DNA from: an uncultured Caldilineaceae bacterium
Lineage (GTDB): Bacteria > Chloroflexota > Anaerolineae > Caldilineales > Caldilineaceae
DNA: 44,642 bases
Direction: 5' to 3'
NCBI GenBank assembly: GCA_951813625.1
Contig: CATOTS010000059.1
Location: 1 to 44,642, forward strand
Positions 15,161-24,747 of the stretch are shown one piece after another (the first letter of the stretch is position 1; every line of letters begins with the position of its first letter). The translations under genes were made by a program, and so were the position numbers. The notes below the pieces were generated by a model that was given only the letters and a program-made list of their open reading frames with translations, made no database searches and was not told the origin of the DNA.

Positions 15161-15673
15161 TCAGAAGTGAGATTCCGGAGCCAATGTTGTAATCCTGACA
15201 ATGATTGGTACCTCTTTGTCTTGATGATCGTACTCGAGTTGGATTCGAATTTCGTCAAGTTCCCAAATGGCGATCGGCGTCGCCATTGCTTCGTCAGGAT
15301 AGCCAGGGGCATCCCACTCTCCAAAAAAATCTGGCCTCCCCAGCTCTACTTGGCATTCGGCTAGCCTGTCCCGAAAAATCGTTTCATATTCCATCTGCAC
15401 AGAACGATATTCTTCCGGCTCAAATCCGTCCCAGAAGTCACGGCTAATAGCCAACATTTCCTGCAATCGTTCGAGACGGTGTGCGTCGTTGAACACTAAT
15501 TCTAAGGTGTTACAGGATTGCGTGCCATCGCACAACCGTAGGGAAAGCTGTGTTTCAGATTCAAAGACAATCAAGTCATAATAGCGCTCTTTACATTCGT
15601 CAAGGCCGGCACCCCAAGCAATACCTAGGTCGGCTGGCAACCACCACAGGCGTGTTTTTTTGAATTCTTTCAT
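15161..15673 (-). CDS. Putative immunity protein of RHS module 1
   Basis: The ATG at 15673 gives 170 residues (an in-frame start at 15703 is also open). The protein is acidic, soluble and rich in Trp, Glu and Asp (KKTRLWWLPADLGIAW, FDGFEPEEYRSVQ-like stretch, DFFGEWDAPGYPDEA). I recognise no named family. It follows the nuclease toxin of RHS module 1 by about 150 bp on the same strand, and its base composition is as AT-rich as the toxin and unlike the GC-rich RHS core. That position is where polymorphic toxin systems encode the cognate immunity protein, so an inhibitor of the restriction-fold nuclease is the natural guess. Confidence 0.5.
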   Translation of the reverse strand: MKEFKKTRLWWLPADLGIAWGAGLDECKERYYDLIVFESETQLSLRLCDGTQSCNTLELVFNDAHRLERLQEMLAISRDFWDGFEPEEYRSVQMEYETIFRDRLAECQVELGRPDFFGEWDAPGYPDEAMATPIAIWELDEIRIQLEYDHQDKEVPIIVRITTLAPESHF

Positions 15674-15821
15674 GGCGAACTGCGTCCTTTCATCGAGTCG
15701 CAAATCTCAGTTGGATATTGTGTCTTTGCGCATGGGAAAAGGTCAAGGCGACTCTGTAAGGCTTAAGGAGCGAACCTGTGCCTGGCTAGTTCCTCCGTCA
15801 ACTTAGGTTACCCACGCTCTT

Positions 15822-16410
15822 CTACATCCCTGCACCCGGGAGGTGGATTGCTCGAATGAATCCAGAATTGAAGTACTTTTCAAAGTGGGTTCTGAATAAG
15901 CTTTCGAAGTGGTCTCTCGCAGCCTGATTGCTTGTGGCCCATCTAACTCCTCTCAACCCTTGCTCTTGCGCAAATTTAATCTGCCTTTCAATCTGATCCA
16001 GAATTCTCGCTTCGTTGTAGACACCATGATTTCTAGGATTATTGATGGAGTTAGCAAACTTTGCTGAATTGCTACCAGTCCATTTTGCTTCAATTGCCAA
16101 AGTTGTTGTCAATGGCATCAAGTTGAACTCTTCTACCTGAAGACAGGTTCCACACCTCTTCGTAATCCTTTCCCGTGACAAGTTTCTGATATCTGCCCCA
16201 GACACTATCCGTGTCATATGCCAGATTCCTAACGAACCGTTCGGCAAGATTGAATTGATTGGGGTCTAAACCTCCCGGGTCGCCTGTGTTGCCTCCGCCA
16301 CCGCTCTGAGGCACATTATGTGGTTGAGTTGGGTTCCCAAATTGAGCCTGCAGCCTAGTGTTAGATGCGTCCCACTGGGAGTCTAAAGCTCCTTTCGTAC
16401 CGTCCCACAT
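15822..16410 (-). pseudogene. RHS module 1 toxin, restriction-fold nuclease, frameshifted
   Basis: Below the RHS core the frame from 16410 reads a Gly/Pro/Asn-rich linker, then VWGRYQKLVTGKDYEEVWNL and GRRVQLDAI. Near 16100 it shifts into a second frame giving LAIEAKWTGSNSAKFANSI and continuing to the stop at 15822 (ending RAIHLPGAGM). The D...(about 10 residues)...E-x-K arrangement and the following helices are those of PD-(D/E)xK restriction-fold toxins (Tox-REase class) found at RHS C-termini, which act by cutting DNA in a rival cell. The single frameshift separates the Asp from the ExK, so as read the nuclease is inactive. AT content is visibly higher than in the core. Confidence 0.6.
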
Positions 16411-16419
16411 GGCAGGGAC

Positions 16420-18075
16420 TTAGTCTAACCATTGTTGCCCGAACTGTAGAACCGGTGGGACATAGGGAGCGGCAGCCTGATAAATTGCGTTACCGGCTTG
16501 ACACAGGAAAGCCAGTACCGTGATCGACGCATGGAGCGGCCGGAGTGACACCAAATTCGCACAGGCAGCACTATTTCCGCTTGGGTCAAGAAGTCGGAGA
16601 GGGTTGGCCCGCGCGTAGGTGCATCGGTTGTAGTCGATGGCAAGGTTGGGACTAGGGACGATCGTATCCGGCGAGATAAACGTCCCCAGCGCGGGGTCGT
16701 AGTAGCGGGCGTTGTCGTACATCAGGCCGCTGGCGTCAGACTTCTGACCCGTAAAGGTACGGTCCGTGTGAAGGTCGCTCGTCGCAGCGCGCTCAGATCA
16801 ATAGGCGTGGTAGGCGCGGCTGGCTGTCACGGCTCCCATGCCGTCGGTGGTCAGTGATGTGCTGCCGAGGTGGTTGCCGTGCAGGTGGAAGAGGTCGCTG
16901 CCCTGCTTGACCGCGATGCGCAGCCCGCCGAATGAGTAGTGGCTTACGGTCGTCGTTACTGCACCGGTCACCTCCTCCTCGTAGTGGGCGAAGAAGGTGT
17001 AGGTCGTGGTCGTGCCGCTGACTTTCTTGACGCGCGTCCCCTTCACGCCGTACCAGTACTGCTCGAGCAGGTCGCCGTTGTTGTCCAGGACCTGCGACAG
17101 GCGGTTCTTGGCGTCCCAGACGAGCGTCTGCTGGCCGCTCAGGCCCTTGTTGCGTACCGTCATGTTGCCGTTGGCGTCGTAGTCGAAGCGGTCAGCGTTG
17201 CCAATGCGGTCGACCGCATGAAAAGGGCCGCTGTCGCCGTAGCCGTAGGCCTGTCCATTGAAGGATGCCAGGCGGCTGGCCGCATCGTAGGCGTACGTCC
17301 TGCCGTAGGCGCTGGTCAGCCGCCCCAGCCCGTCGTAGGTGAACTCGTTGCTGGTCGCGCCCTCGGTCAGCGCGGTGATGTCGCCGAAGCCGTTGTAGGC
17401 GTAGCCGCGGCTGAGACGCTCGCCGCCGCCCTCGCTCAGCCCCACCTTCAGGCTCGACAACATGCCGCCGTTTTTCGGCTCGGTCCACGGGTAGTAGCTC
17501 TGCGGGCGCCAGAGGTTGCCGCCCGCGGGGAAGCGCACAGCAGTCATGCGCCCGGCCTCGTCGTAGTTCACACTGTCGACCAGGGCGCCGTGGATTGAGC
17601 TGCTCAGGCCCACGGGCACGCCCGGGCTGCCGTAGGTCGTGGTGATCACTTCGCCGGCGGGGTAGGTGACCGCGGTCGGGCGGTGGTAATCGTCGTAGCT
17701 GTAGCCGCGCGCGCGCGTCAGGCTGTCGATGGTGACACTCTCGTTGCTGAGACGGCTGTAGTCGTCGTAGGTAAAGCCGCGGGATACGTTGTCGTTCGAC
17801 TCGCTCTGCACGCGGCCCTGCGCATCGTAGACATAGGACGAGTCGAGGTCGGCGTCGGCCACGGTGGACGCGCAGTTCTCGTCGGTGCGCTGTACGCGGC
17901 CGCGCATGCGGCCAAGGCTGTCATAGTAGAGGCAGCTGGTCTTGGCGCGGGCGTCGGTCTGGCGCGTCAGCTGGCCGAGCGTGTTGTAGGCATAGCTCCA
18001 GCTGCCCAAATCAGCGTCGGACATGCCGGTCTTTCTGCCCAAGAAGTCGTAGGAGATGCCTCTGCGCATCGGCAT
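16420..18075 (-). pseudogene. RHS core fragment 1, two in-frame stops
   Basis: The frame from 18075 carries YD-repeats (SYDFLGRKTG, YAYNTLGQLTRQTDARA, FDYDANGNMTVRN) and, after an in-frame TGA at 16798-16800, the RHS hallmark ARYYDPALGTFISPD near 16670-16720. Comparison with core 2 puts a Gly codon at the TGA site, so one base change (GGA to TGA) explains it. A second in-frame stop (TAA, 16420-16422) separates core and toxin. The core begins abruptly at about 18055, 70-90 bp after the HEAT gene, with no N-terminal half, so it is an orphan 3' module. Nucleotide similarity to core 2 (19565-20950) runs over about 1.4 kb. Confidence 0.8.
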
Positions 18076-18147
18076 CCTGGCTCCCCATGCACGCGCCTAC
18101 AGTGTGACAGCCTGGAACGCAAGCTGTTAGAAGGTTGGCGCGCCGAA

Positions 18148-18687
18148 CTATTCATATTTCCAGTCAGTAAGAACGTCCTGTACAACGCCGCGAACCTCAT
18201 CAGAAGGATCATTGCTCAACCGCTCGATGTAGGGATGCATGGGAGCACCTCCTATCGCACAAAGCGCAGTTACAGCAATAACTCTAACGTGTTCCGCTTC
18301 ATCGTCAAGGAGAGCGAGGAGATCGGGAATTGCTGCCTGGTAACGACTTTTTATAGCCAACATTGCGGCCCAATAGCGCGTTCCCTTATTCCCATGTCGG
18401 AGTGCTGCCAACAGGTATGGCTCCAGTTGCTCGATTCTGAACTCTGCGAGTAGAGTCAGCGTTCGCTCATATACCTCATTGCCGTCCACGTACCCGAAGG
18501 ACGCTAGCAGAGGTTCGATGCAGCGGGGATCCCTGTATTCGGCTAGTTGCGCGACAATCGCATCGTAGCGAGCAATGGTCAGGTGAAATTGCTCTTGCGA
18601 TTCTTCGCTATCTGACGGATCGGGATCATCGGGCATTGGGATCATTTCCATGAGTTGTGTCAACAGATTTTGGACTTCGTCTTTCAC
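18148..18687 (-). CDS. HEAT-repeat putative immunity protein
   Basis: The protein is 179 residues from a GTG at 18687 with AGGAGG five bases upstream. Residues about 40-175 form helical HEAT/PBS-lyase-type repeats (YRDPRCIEPLLASFGYVDG, YWAAMLAIKSR...AIPDLLALLDDEAEHVRVIAVTALCAIGG). The N-terminus is acidic (PMPDDPDPSDSEESQEQ). It starts only 9 bp after the stop of the RHS module 2 toxin on the same strand, so the two are almost certainly translated together. Short HEAT proteins are a known class of immunity proteins in polymorphic toxin systems; protection against the HNH-like toxin is inferred from position. Confidence 0.65.
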   Translation of the reverse strand: MKDEVQNLLTQLMEMIPMPDDPDPSDSEESQEQFHLTIARYDAIVAQLAEYRDPRCIEPLLASFGYVDGNEVYERTLTLLAEFRIEQLEPYLLAALRHGNKGTRYWAAMLAIKSRYQAAIPDLLALLDDEAEHVRVIAVTALCAIGGAPMHPYIERLSNDPSDEVRGVVQDVLTDWKYE

Positions 18688-18696
18688 GAGACCCTC

Positions 18697-19299
18697 CTAT
18701 TTCTTTTCCATCAAATGACCATATTGCGCATAATATAGGCTCAAGAGCTCACGATAGATGGGATTGTACCTTTGCCCACGGCCAAAATTCGTGCGAAGAT
18801 CGGCGATGTCCCTTGCCAAGACGTCACGGTACGTTGCTCCTTGATCACTTGCCAGCGCAATTCTTATATTTCCTCCATAAGTGCGCGTATTGTAATGAAC
18901 TTCCGGAGGAATTATAACTGCAATACCTTGGCTCCTAGGAGGGACAGAGAGATTCAGACCTTGGGCACGGAATCGGTCACCAAACATCTTGTTGTGCATA
19001 TTGGATGGAACATGATGCCTATGTCCAGTTGTTGGGGAGAGGGTAAGAGCGCTATATCTTCCCGTGGTCCCAATTGGTAAATTGGGACCCGCGACTAGGC
19101 CCAAAGCGACTGCTATGTTCGGGGAGCTGCCGTTCTCATTTGCTTCGGCAACAGCATAAAGGACTCTCCGTGGCGTGTCGGGGTCGAAAAAGGGGGAGCA
19201 GCCTGCACCAGGACGCTCTCGGAATACTTCTCCGCATACACGAGACGTTCTGCGGCTAGTTGCTGATCTCCCTCGTGAAGTTCCACGCGTATGAGCCAA
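18697..19299 (-). pseudogene. RHS module 2 toxin tail, HNH-like
   Basis: The informative part begins near 19195 (SPFFDPDTPRRVLYAVAEA) after a frame change from the RHS core 2 frame inside a C5/T5 homopolymer run. It contains GHRHHVPSNMHNKMFG and, about 40 residues later, PPEVHYNTRTYGG; clustered His residues followed by a distal H-x-x-T are typical of HNH/His-Me-finger nuclease toxins of RHS proteins. The end is helical and basic (RGQRYNPIYRELLSLYYAQ). A one-base correction would fuse it to the core, giving the usual RHS-toxin layout. A specific toxin family name cannot be given with confidence. Confidence 0.6.
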
Positions 19300-21250
19300 T
19301 CTATCGTATAGGTATCAAACCCCATGCGATGATCTTCCCTATAATTATGAAAATCCCGGTAGCCTAATAGGAATTCATCCCAAGTCCATTCATCCTGAGA
19401 ACCGTCGTAATTGCGCCATAGTGCCCATTCGGCGTCACATGCGGATGTACCTACATCACATTCCGGCGCAAGCCCGCTTGAGTCCACATATTTGAGAGGA
19501 CTCCCCCGCACATAGAGAAATCGATTGAAACTGAACGTCATTCCCGGATGCGGTACGACTGAATCGGGCGATATGAAGCTGCCTAGCACGGGATCGTAGT
19601 AGCGGGCGTTGTAGTACATCAACCCTGTTGCGTCGCGTTTCTGGCCGGTGAAGGTGCGGTCGGTCTGGAGGTCGCCGGTTGAACTGCGCTCGGCACCGTA
19701 GGCGAAGTACGTGCGGCTGGCGGTCTCGGCCGCGCCGCGCGTGGTGAGGGATGTGCTGCCGAGGTGGTCGCCATGCAGGTGGTAGAGGTCGCTGCCGCGC
19801 TTGACCGCAAAACGCAGCCCGCCGAAACAGTAGTGGCTGACGATCGTTATTACGCCGCCTGTCTCCTCCTCCTCGTAATGGCCGAAGAAGATATAGGTCG
19901 TGGTCGTGCCGCTGACCTTCTTGACGCGCGCGCCGTTGACGCCGTACCAGTACTGCTCCAGCAGGTCGCCGTTGTTGTCCTGCACTTGCGACAACCGGTT
20001 CTGCGCGTCCCACACCAGAGTCTGCTGGCCTGCGAGCCCCTTGTTGCGCACGGTCATGTTGCCGTTGGCGTCGTAGTCGAAGCGGTCGGCGCCTCCGATG
20101 CGGTCGACCGCGTGGAAGGGACCGCTGTCGCCGTAGCCGTATGCCTGGCCGTTGAACGTGGTCAGGCGGCTGGCGCCGTCGTAGGCGTACGTCCTGCCGT
20201 AGGCGCCGGTCAGACGCCCCAGCCCGTCGTAGGTGAAGCTGTTGCTGGTGGTCCCCTCGGTCAGTGTGGTGATGTCGCCGAAGCTGTTGTAGGCGTAGCC
20301 GCGGCTCAAGCGCTCCCCGCCGCCCTCGCTCAACCCCACCTTCAGACTTTCCAGCATGCCGCCGTTCTGCGGCTCCGTCCACGGGTAGTAGCTCTGCGTG
20401 CGCCACAGGTTGCCGCCCGCGGGGAAGCGCAACGCGGTCATGCGCCCGGCCTCGTCGTAGCTGACCTCGTCGACCAAATCGCCGTGCACTGAGCTGCTCA
20501 GGCCCACAGGCACGCCCGGGCTGCCATAGGTCGTGGTTATCACCTCGCCGCCGGGGTAGGTGACCGCGGTGGGCCGGTGGTGGTCGTCGTAGCTGTAGCC
20601 GCTCGTGCGCGTCAGGCTGTCGATGGTGACGCTCACTCCGCTGACCCTGCTGTAGCTGTCGTAGGTGAAGCTGCGAGATACGTTATCGTTCGACTGGCTC
20701 TGCATGCGGCCCTGCGCATCGAAGACGTAGGATGAGTCGAGGTCGGCGTCGGCCACGCTCGCGACGCAGTTCTCGTCCGCGCGCTGCACGCGACCGCGCA
20801 TGCGGCCCAAGCTGTCGTAGTAGAGGCAGCTGGTCCTGGCGCGGGCGTCGGTCTGGCGCGTCAGCTGGCCGAGCGTGTTGTAGGCGTAGCTCCAGCTGCC
20901 GAGGTCGGCGTCGCTCATGCCGGTCTTGCGGCCGAGGAAATCGTAGTCGATGCTGCTCAGACGCTGCCAGCGGCCCTCGCCGCCGTCGCGGCGGTAGGTC
21001 TGCGTCAGGCGGTCGGCTATTTGGCCATTGCCAAGTGTCCGCCAGATGGAGTCGGCAATGGCCAAAGTCGTAGGCGAGCGAGATTTCCGAATCGAGCGTC
21101 CATTCGTCGCCGCCGGGCACGTAGCTGCGCAGAAGCGTGGTGCGGCCGAGCTGGTCCTGCTGCTGCCAGCTGAGCATGCGCCGCGCGTCCTCGCCGCCAG
21201 TCACCGAGGATGTGAGGCCCCTGCAGTGGTAGGTGGTGTCTGTTGATTCG
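19113..21250 (-). pseudogene. RHS core fragment 2, frameshifted and 5'-truncated
   Basis: From about 21250 one frame reads TYHCRGLTSSVTGGEDARR, WQQQDQLGRTTLLRSYVPGG, then near 21040 it shifts to the frame that begins MAIADSIWRTLGNG and continues without stops to 19113. It holds about 25 YD-type repeats and the hallmark ARYYDPVLGSFISPD (about 19570-19620), followed by a helical, acidic linker. The true toxin continues in the next frame from about 19200. No signal peptide, PAAR or N-terminal plug domain is present; the core begins about 55 bp after the immunity-type gene at 21306. RHS cores form a cocoon around the toxin before delivery, but this truncated copy could work only after recombination into a full-length RHS gene. 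Confidence 0.75.
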
Positions 21251-21305
21251 AAGAGGCGTTGACCACTTTTCGTTCGTAGCGAAAGTCCTACAGAGCCTAA
21301 GGAAA

Positions 21306-22130
21306 CTATTCGACGATCTGAACAGGGGTTATATATAGACCCTTCCATCCGCTCTCCAGAATCAACCGCGCAACGCGCTGCGTCGCAAATATTTCGCGAT
21401 GACCCTCGAATCCAGACCCAAACCAATCATGACTATGCACCAGATCTGCCTCTTCGGCCAGAAGTTCCGCACTGACCTGCATCGGACCAAGCCTGTGTAC
21501 GTTGTGCTTTACCGTACCGCACTGTGGACATCTCTCTCGCCTCCCAGGTTCCGCCGGCCGATACACGGCACTGGTGACAGCCGGAATGTAGATTTGCGCC
21601 ACAGTAGTCTCGACGGCTTGTCCGGAACGCAGCAGCGGCCACTCTTCATATCCGGTGATCCCCGCATCCGCCAACGTTGAGAACACATCTGGAACGGCGA
21701 AATACTCTGTGGCCCAAAACAGACAGAAGAACTGGTGCCTTCCCAATCGCGGCTTCTTCTTTATGCGAAAAGGCGCGTGCTGCCGGCCATGCACGCCGCA
21801 GCGACAATGATCTTCATAGGTGTAAGACCTGTCCACCGACCACTTTGAGGGCTCCGGATACCCGTGCATATAGTCAGGAAGCAAGAGGCACCACTGGGCT
21901 GCAAGCACCTCCTCGTCTGTGAAGATGGTGTCAAAACCGAGTGACCGACCCTGGTAACGCAGCATTAGCTCCTCAACATCTGCCCAACGTGGATCAGACT
22001 CGGATATTATGATGTTGGTCCACGTCCTCCCATGCCCGAACGATATCCCCATCTGATCCAAGATCCCCTGCAAGGTTTCCAAATCAGAACTGTCTTGTGG
22101 GGAATAAATCACACTATGTCGAATTTCCAT
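21306..22130 (-). CDS. Putative immunity protein with two Cys pairs
   Basis: The protein is 274 residues and soluble. It has a Cys pair in HCRCGVHGRQ (near residue 110) and another in RCPQCGTVKH (near residue 200), a pattern recalling the double-CxxCG proteins found beside Myxococcal and other polymorphic toxins; assignment to that family is tentative. It is AT-rich, lies directly upstream of RHS core 2, and directly downstream of a short toxin-like tail (22145-22273). It therefore occupies the immunity slot of a third RHS module whose core and most of whose toxin are missing. The frame is intact, which is expected for immunity genes kept for self-protection. Confidence 0.5.
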   Translation of the reverse strand: MEIRHSVIYSPQDSSDLETLQGILDQMGISFGHGRTWTNIIISESDPRWADVEELMLRYQGRSLGFDTIFTDEEVLAAQWCLLLPDYMHGYPEPSKWSVDRSYTYEDHCRCGVHGRQHAPFRIKKKPRLGRHQFFCLFWATEYFAVPDVFSTLADAGITGYEEWPLLRSGQAVETTVAQIYIPAVTSAVYRPAEPGRRERCPQCGTVKHNVHRLGPMQVSAELLAEEADLVHSHDWFGSGFEGHREIFATQRVARLILESGWKGLYITPVQIVE

Positions 22131-22144
22131 TTTGCCTGGCCCCC

Positions 22145-22273
22145 TTATTTGCCCAAAGTTCGTCTGACTGATTCCAAGAGTTCTGGGTGGTCCGCATATG
22201 CCTCCATTGCGGCTTCCCAGATTTGGTCTAGGCTTGCAGTTCGGGTGTTGATAGGATCCTTGCTATTGCGCAA
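22145..22273 (-). pseudogene. Possible toxin tail, cut by repeat
   Basis: A 42-codon frame ending TAA at 22145 reads NSKDPINTRTASLDQIWEAA, then MEAYADHPELLESVRRTLGK. It has no normal start and its upstream end meets the 250-bp repeat at about 22290. It lies 15 bp before the immunity-type gene, where an RHS toxin should end. It may be the last residues of a third toxin; it could also be chance coding. Confidence 0.35.
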
Positions 22274-22290
22274 TTACTAAGCCACATAAA

Positions 22291-22548
22291 GCATCGGTCT
22301 CGACCCGTCTTCCATCCCCGCCGCCGTTCAGATCATCTGATTGTGTATTCGGTTGGTCGCCGCCACGTTGGTTGAGCCGCACTGCAGGAATGACAACGTA
22401 CTGTAGGTGAGCGCTGGTTTTGGAGGGGGGCGTTGCGGGGGGAGTCCCCCCGCACAAGGGAGGGCCGAAGGCCCGACCGTCCAACAAGCAAGGAGAGAGA
22501 AAGCACGTTCGCTCGCCGCGTGCATCGTCGCAGATTGATAGCGGCTGA
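22291..22548. repeat. 250-bp dispersed repeat, copy 2
   Basis: Direct-orientation partner of 14309-14566, bounding the upstream side of the RHS array. It contains the same 8-bp G/C hairpin (22435-22453) and the GGGCC-GAA-GGCCC hairpin. The terminal TTGATA (22535-22540) is 17 bp from an A/T-rich AATATA and could act as an outward -35 for the glycosidase operon that starts 88 bp later; that is speculative. Confidence 0.8.
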
Positions 22549-22635
22549 GTAGTAAAAAATATATCAGGATGTGCGCAAGGTGGGAACTGTGCTAAAGTGC
22601 CCGGGCAGCCGGATCCAGCGGGGGGAATCAGCGAC

Positions 22636-24687
22636 ATGCAACTGACATCTGTCGAAGCGATCAGGGTGCCTGGCGACGCCGGTCCACGCGTGAGGACGGC
22701 GGCGGACGAACTGGCGCGCTGGGTCGAAAAGCTGGGCGGGGCGAGGCCAACTGTCGGCGCGCATCCGCCGCAGACGCAGGCCGCAGTGTGGCTGGACGAA
22801 GCCGGGCGCGGGTTGAAGCCGGAGCATTTTCGCATCGAGGTGGACGAAGGCGCGGCGCTGCGCATCAGCGGCGGCGATGGGCGCGGCGTGTTGTACGGTG
22901 TGCAGGAATGTATCGACCGCGCCCGGGCCGGGCGGCCGCTCACGGCGATGACGGACGGCCCCCATTTTGCGGTGCGCGCGCTGCGGATGTGGGAGACGCC
23001 TTCGAACAAGGTCTGGTGTCTGCCGTTCAAGAGCATCCTCGATTATGACAAGATGCTGCGTCCCGAGGAGCAGCCTGAGTACCTGGATTTCGCGCGGCGG
23101 CTGCTGGCGATGCGCGTGAACAGTCTCGGCCTCTTCGCCCAATACGCGGCGCGCGGCTCACAGTTCGAGCGCTGGCTTGCGCACGCCGAGCCGGTCGAGC
23201 GTTTTGCCCGTTTTCTGGACCGATTCGGCGTGACGGTCGGGCTGTCTCTCCACTATGCCGAGCCGGACGAGGACGGCGGTTACGGCAGCGTCTGCCCGTT
23301 TTCGGATGCGCTGCGGGACAAGTGGCGCGACTTTGCGGCGCGGCTGGCCGCCGACATGCCGAGCGTGCGCAACGCGATCGTTTGGGGCGCGGGCGAGAAT
23401 GCGCCCGGCCCGCACGAGGACGACTGCGAGCGCTGCCGCGCGCTGCCGGTACGCGAACGCGTTCTGGCCGGTATGCGCCTGGTCAGCGATGCGCTCGCCG
23501 CGATCGACGGCGAGCTGCTGTGGCCCGCGGTTACGGACCAGGCCGCGTATGCCAAGTCGGAGACGGAAATGTTCGGAGATTGGGGGGATGAGATACCGCA
23601 GAATGTGCGGATCGCGCCCTGCCACCTCTACTGGGACTTTCGCCCGCCCTATCCGCCGCATCCGATCTGGGGCCATATCGGCAATCGAGCGGGCGAGCGC
23701 TCCCCTTACGTATTCGAACTGGCGCTGGTGGGCGATACGACCGGCCTGAACTTTCTGCCGTGCTCGATGGCGCACCGCTGGCGGGAGGAGTTTCTCAAGG
23801 CGGCCGCCAAGGGCTGTGAAGGGTTTGACGCCAACCTGGGGGTGCATCCCGAGTATGTGGACCATCCGCTCAATCTCTCCAACTGGTATGCCTACGGCAG
23901 GCTGTGCTGGGACCCCCACCTCGACCCGGACGAAATCCTGTCTGAGTGGCTGACAGTGGAGTACGGCGCGGCGGCGGTCGCGTTCCTGCCCGGCCTGAAG
24001 GCGACCTATCCGGCCGCGATTGGCGCCCTGTTCAGCCGCAGCGGCCTGACCCAATGTCACAGCTACGTTGCCCGCTACAGCTATCTGGACACACGCCTCA
24101 ACGGGCCGTGGCGCATCTGGACAGACTACCTGCATCCGGGGATGGACCGCGCGGGTGAAGACGTTCTCGGCCTGGAGCTGCCGTTGGACGCCTATCCTGA
24201 GGAGGAGCGCGAGGCGCTGCGCAACGATCCGCGCTATCAGCTCATTTTCAACCGAGTGCCGCTGACCGCTGAATATGCGGCCGAGCTGATGGCGGAGAAG
24301 AGGCCGGCGATCGACTCCATGGAGAGTGTGCTGGCGGCGTGGCGGCGGCTGGAGGGCAAGGTTGACGCGGCCTCCTTTGCCCATGTCGCCGGGCTGCTCG
24401 AAGCCAACGTGAACGACGTGCGCATCTTTGTGGACTGTTTCGGGCTCTACCTGGACTACAAGCTGGGGCGGCTGGAGGCGGCGCAGATCGAGGCGCTGCG
24501 CGCCCGCTACGCCGGCGTTCCCAAGGGAGAGACCACGGCGGGCTCGCCGTATGACGGCTGGTTCTGGGACCACTTTGGCTGGCAGGGCACCTATCTGGAG
24601 TACCTGGAGGATTTGGAGAAGCTGCTGCGCGGCGAGACGCTGGGCCCGTTTCTGGCCGCGGGCGCGACGGAGAGCCAGATGGAGTGA
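22636..24687 (+). CDS. GH67-like glycoside hydrolase
   Basis: The protein is 683 residues from the ATG at 22636, preferred because GGGGGG lies about 10 bases upstream; an in-frame start at 22597 is weaker. The N-terminal 100 residues match the small alpha/beta domain seen before GH67 and GH20 catalytic barrels (TAADELARWVEKLGG, ISGGDGRGVLYGVQECI). A TIM-barrel region follows with VNSLGLFAQY, WGAGENAPGPHEDDCERC and FLPCSMAHRWREEFLKAA, then a helical C-terminal domain. Overall order and length resemble alpha-glucuronidase (GH67) relatives. No signal peptide is present, so it should act on imported oligosaccharides. Substrate is inferred; GH67 enzymes remove glucuronic acid from xylan fragments. 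It is the first gene of an operon with GH127 and a dehydrogenase. Confidence 0.6.
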   Translation: MQLTSVEAIRVPGDAGPRVRTAADELARWVEKLGGARPTVGAHPPQTQAAVWLDEAGRGLKPEHFRIEVDEGAALRISGGDGRGVLYGVQECIDRARAGRPLTAMTDGPHFAVRALRMWETPSNKVWCLPFKSILDYDKMLRPEEQPEYLDFARRLLAMRVNSLGLFAQYAARGSQFERWLAHAEPVERFARFLDRFGVTVGLSLHYAEPDEDGGYGSVCPFSDALRDKWRDFAARLAADMPSVRNAIVWGAGENAPGPHEDDCERCRALPVRERVLAGMRLVSDALAAIDGELLWPAVTDQAAYAKSETEMFGDWGDEIPQNVRIAPCHLYWDFRPPYPPHPIWGHIGNRAGERSPYVFELALVGDTTGLNFLPCSMAHRWREEFLKAAAKGCEGFDANLGVHPEYVDHPLNLSNWYAYGRLCWDPHLDPDEILSEWLTVEYGAAAVAFLPGLKATYPAAIGALFSRSGLTQCHSYVARYSYLDTRLNGPWRIWTDYLHPGMDRAGEDVLGLELPLDAYPEEEREALRNDPRYQLIFNRVPLTAEYAAELMAEKRPAIDSMESVLAAWRRLEGKVDAASFAHVAGLLEANVNDVRIFVDCFGLYLDYKLGRLEAAQIEALRARYAGVPKGETTAGSPYDGWFWDHFGWQGTYLEYLEDLEKLLRGETLGPFLAAGATESQME

Positions 24688-24747
24688 GCGCCTGTTTGGC
24701 GCATTACGCAGGGGCAAACGGGACGTTTTAGGACTGGAGAGGGGCGC

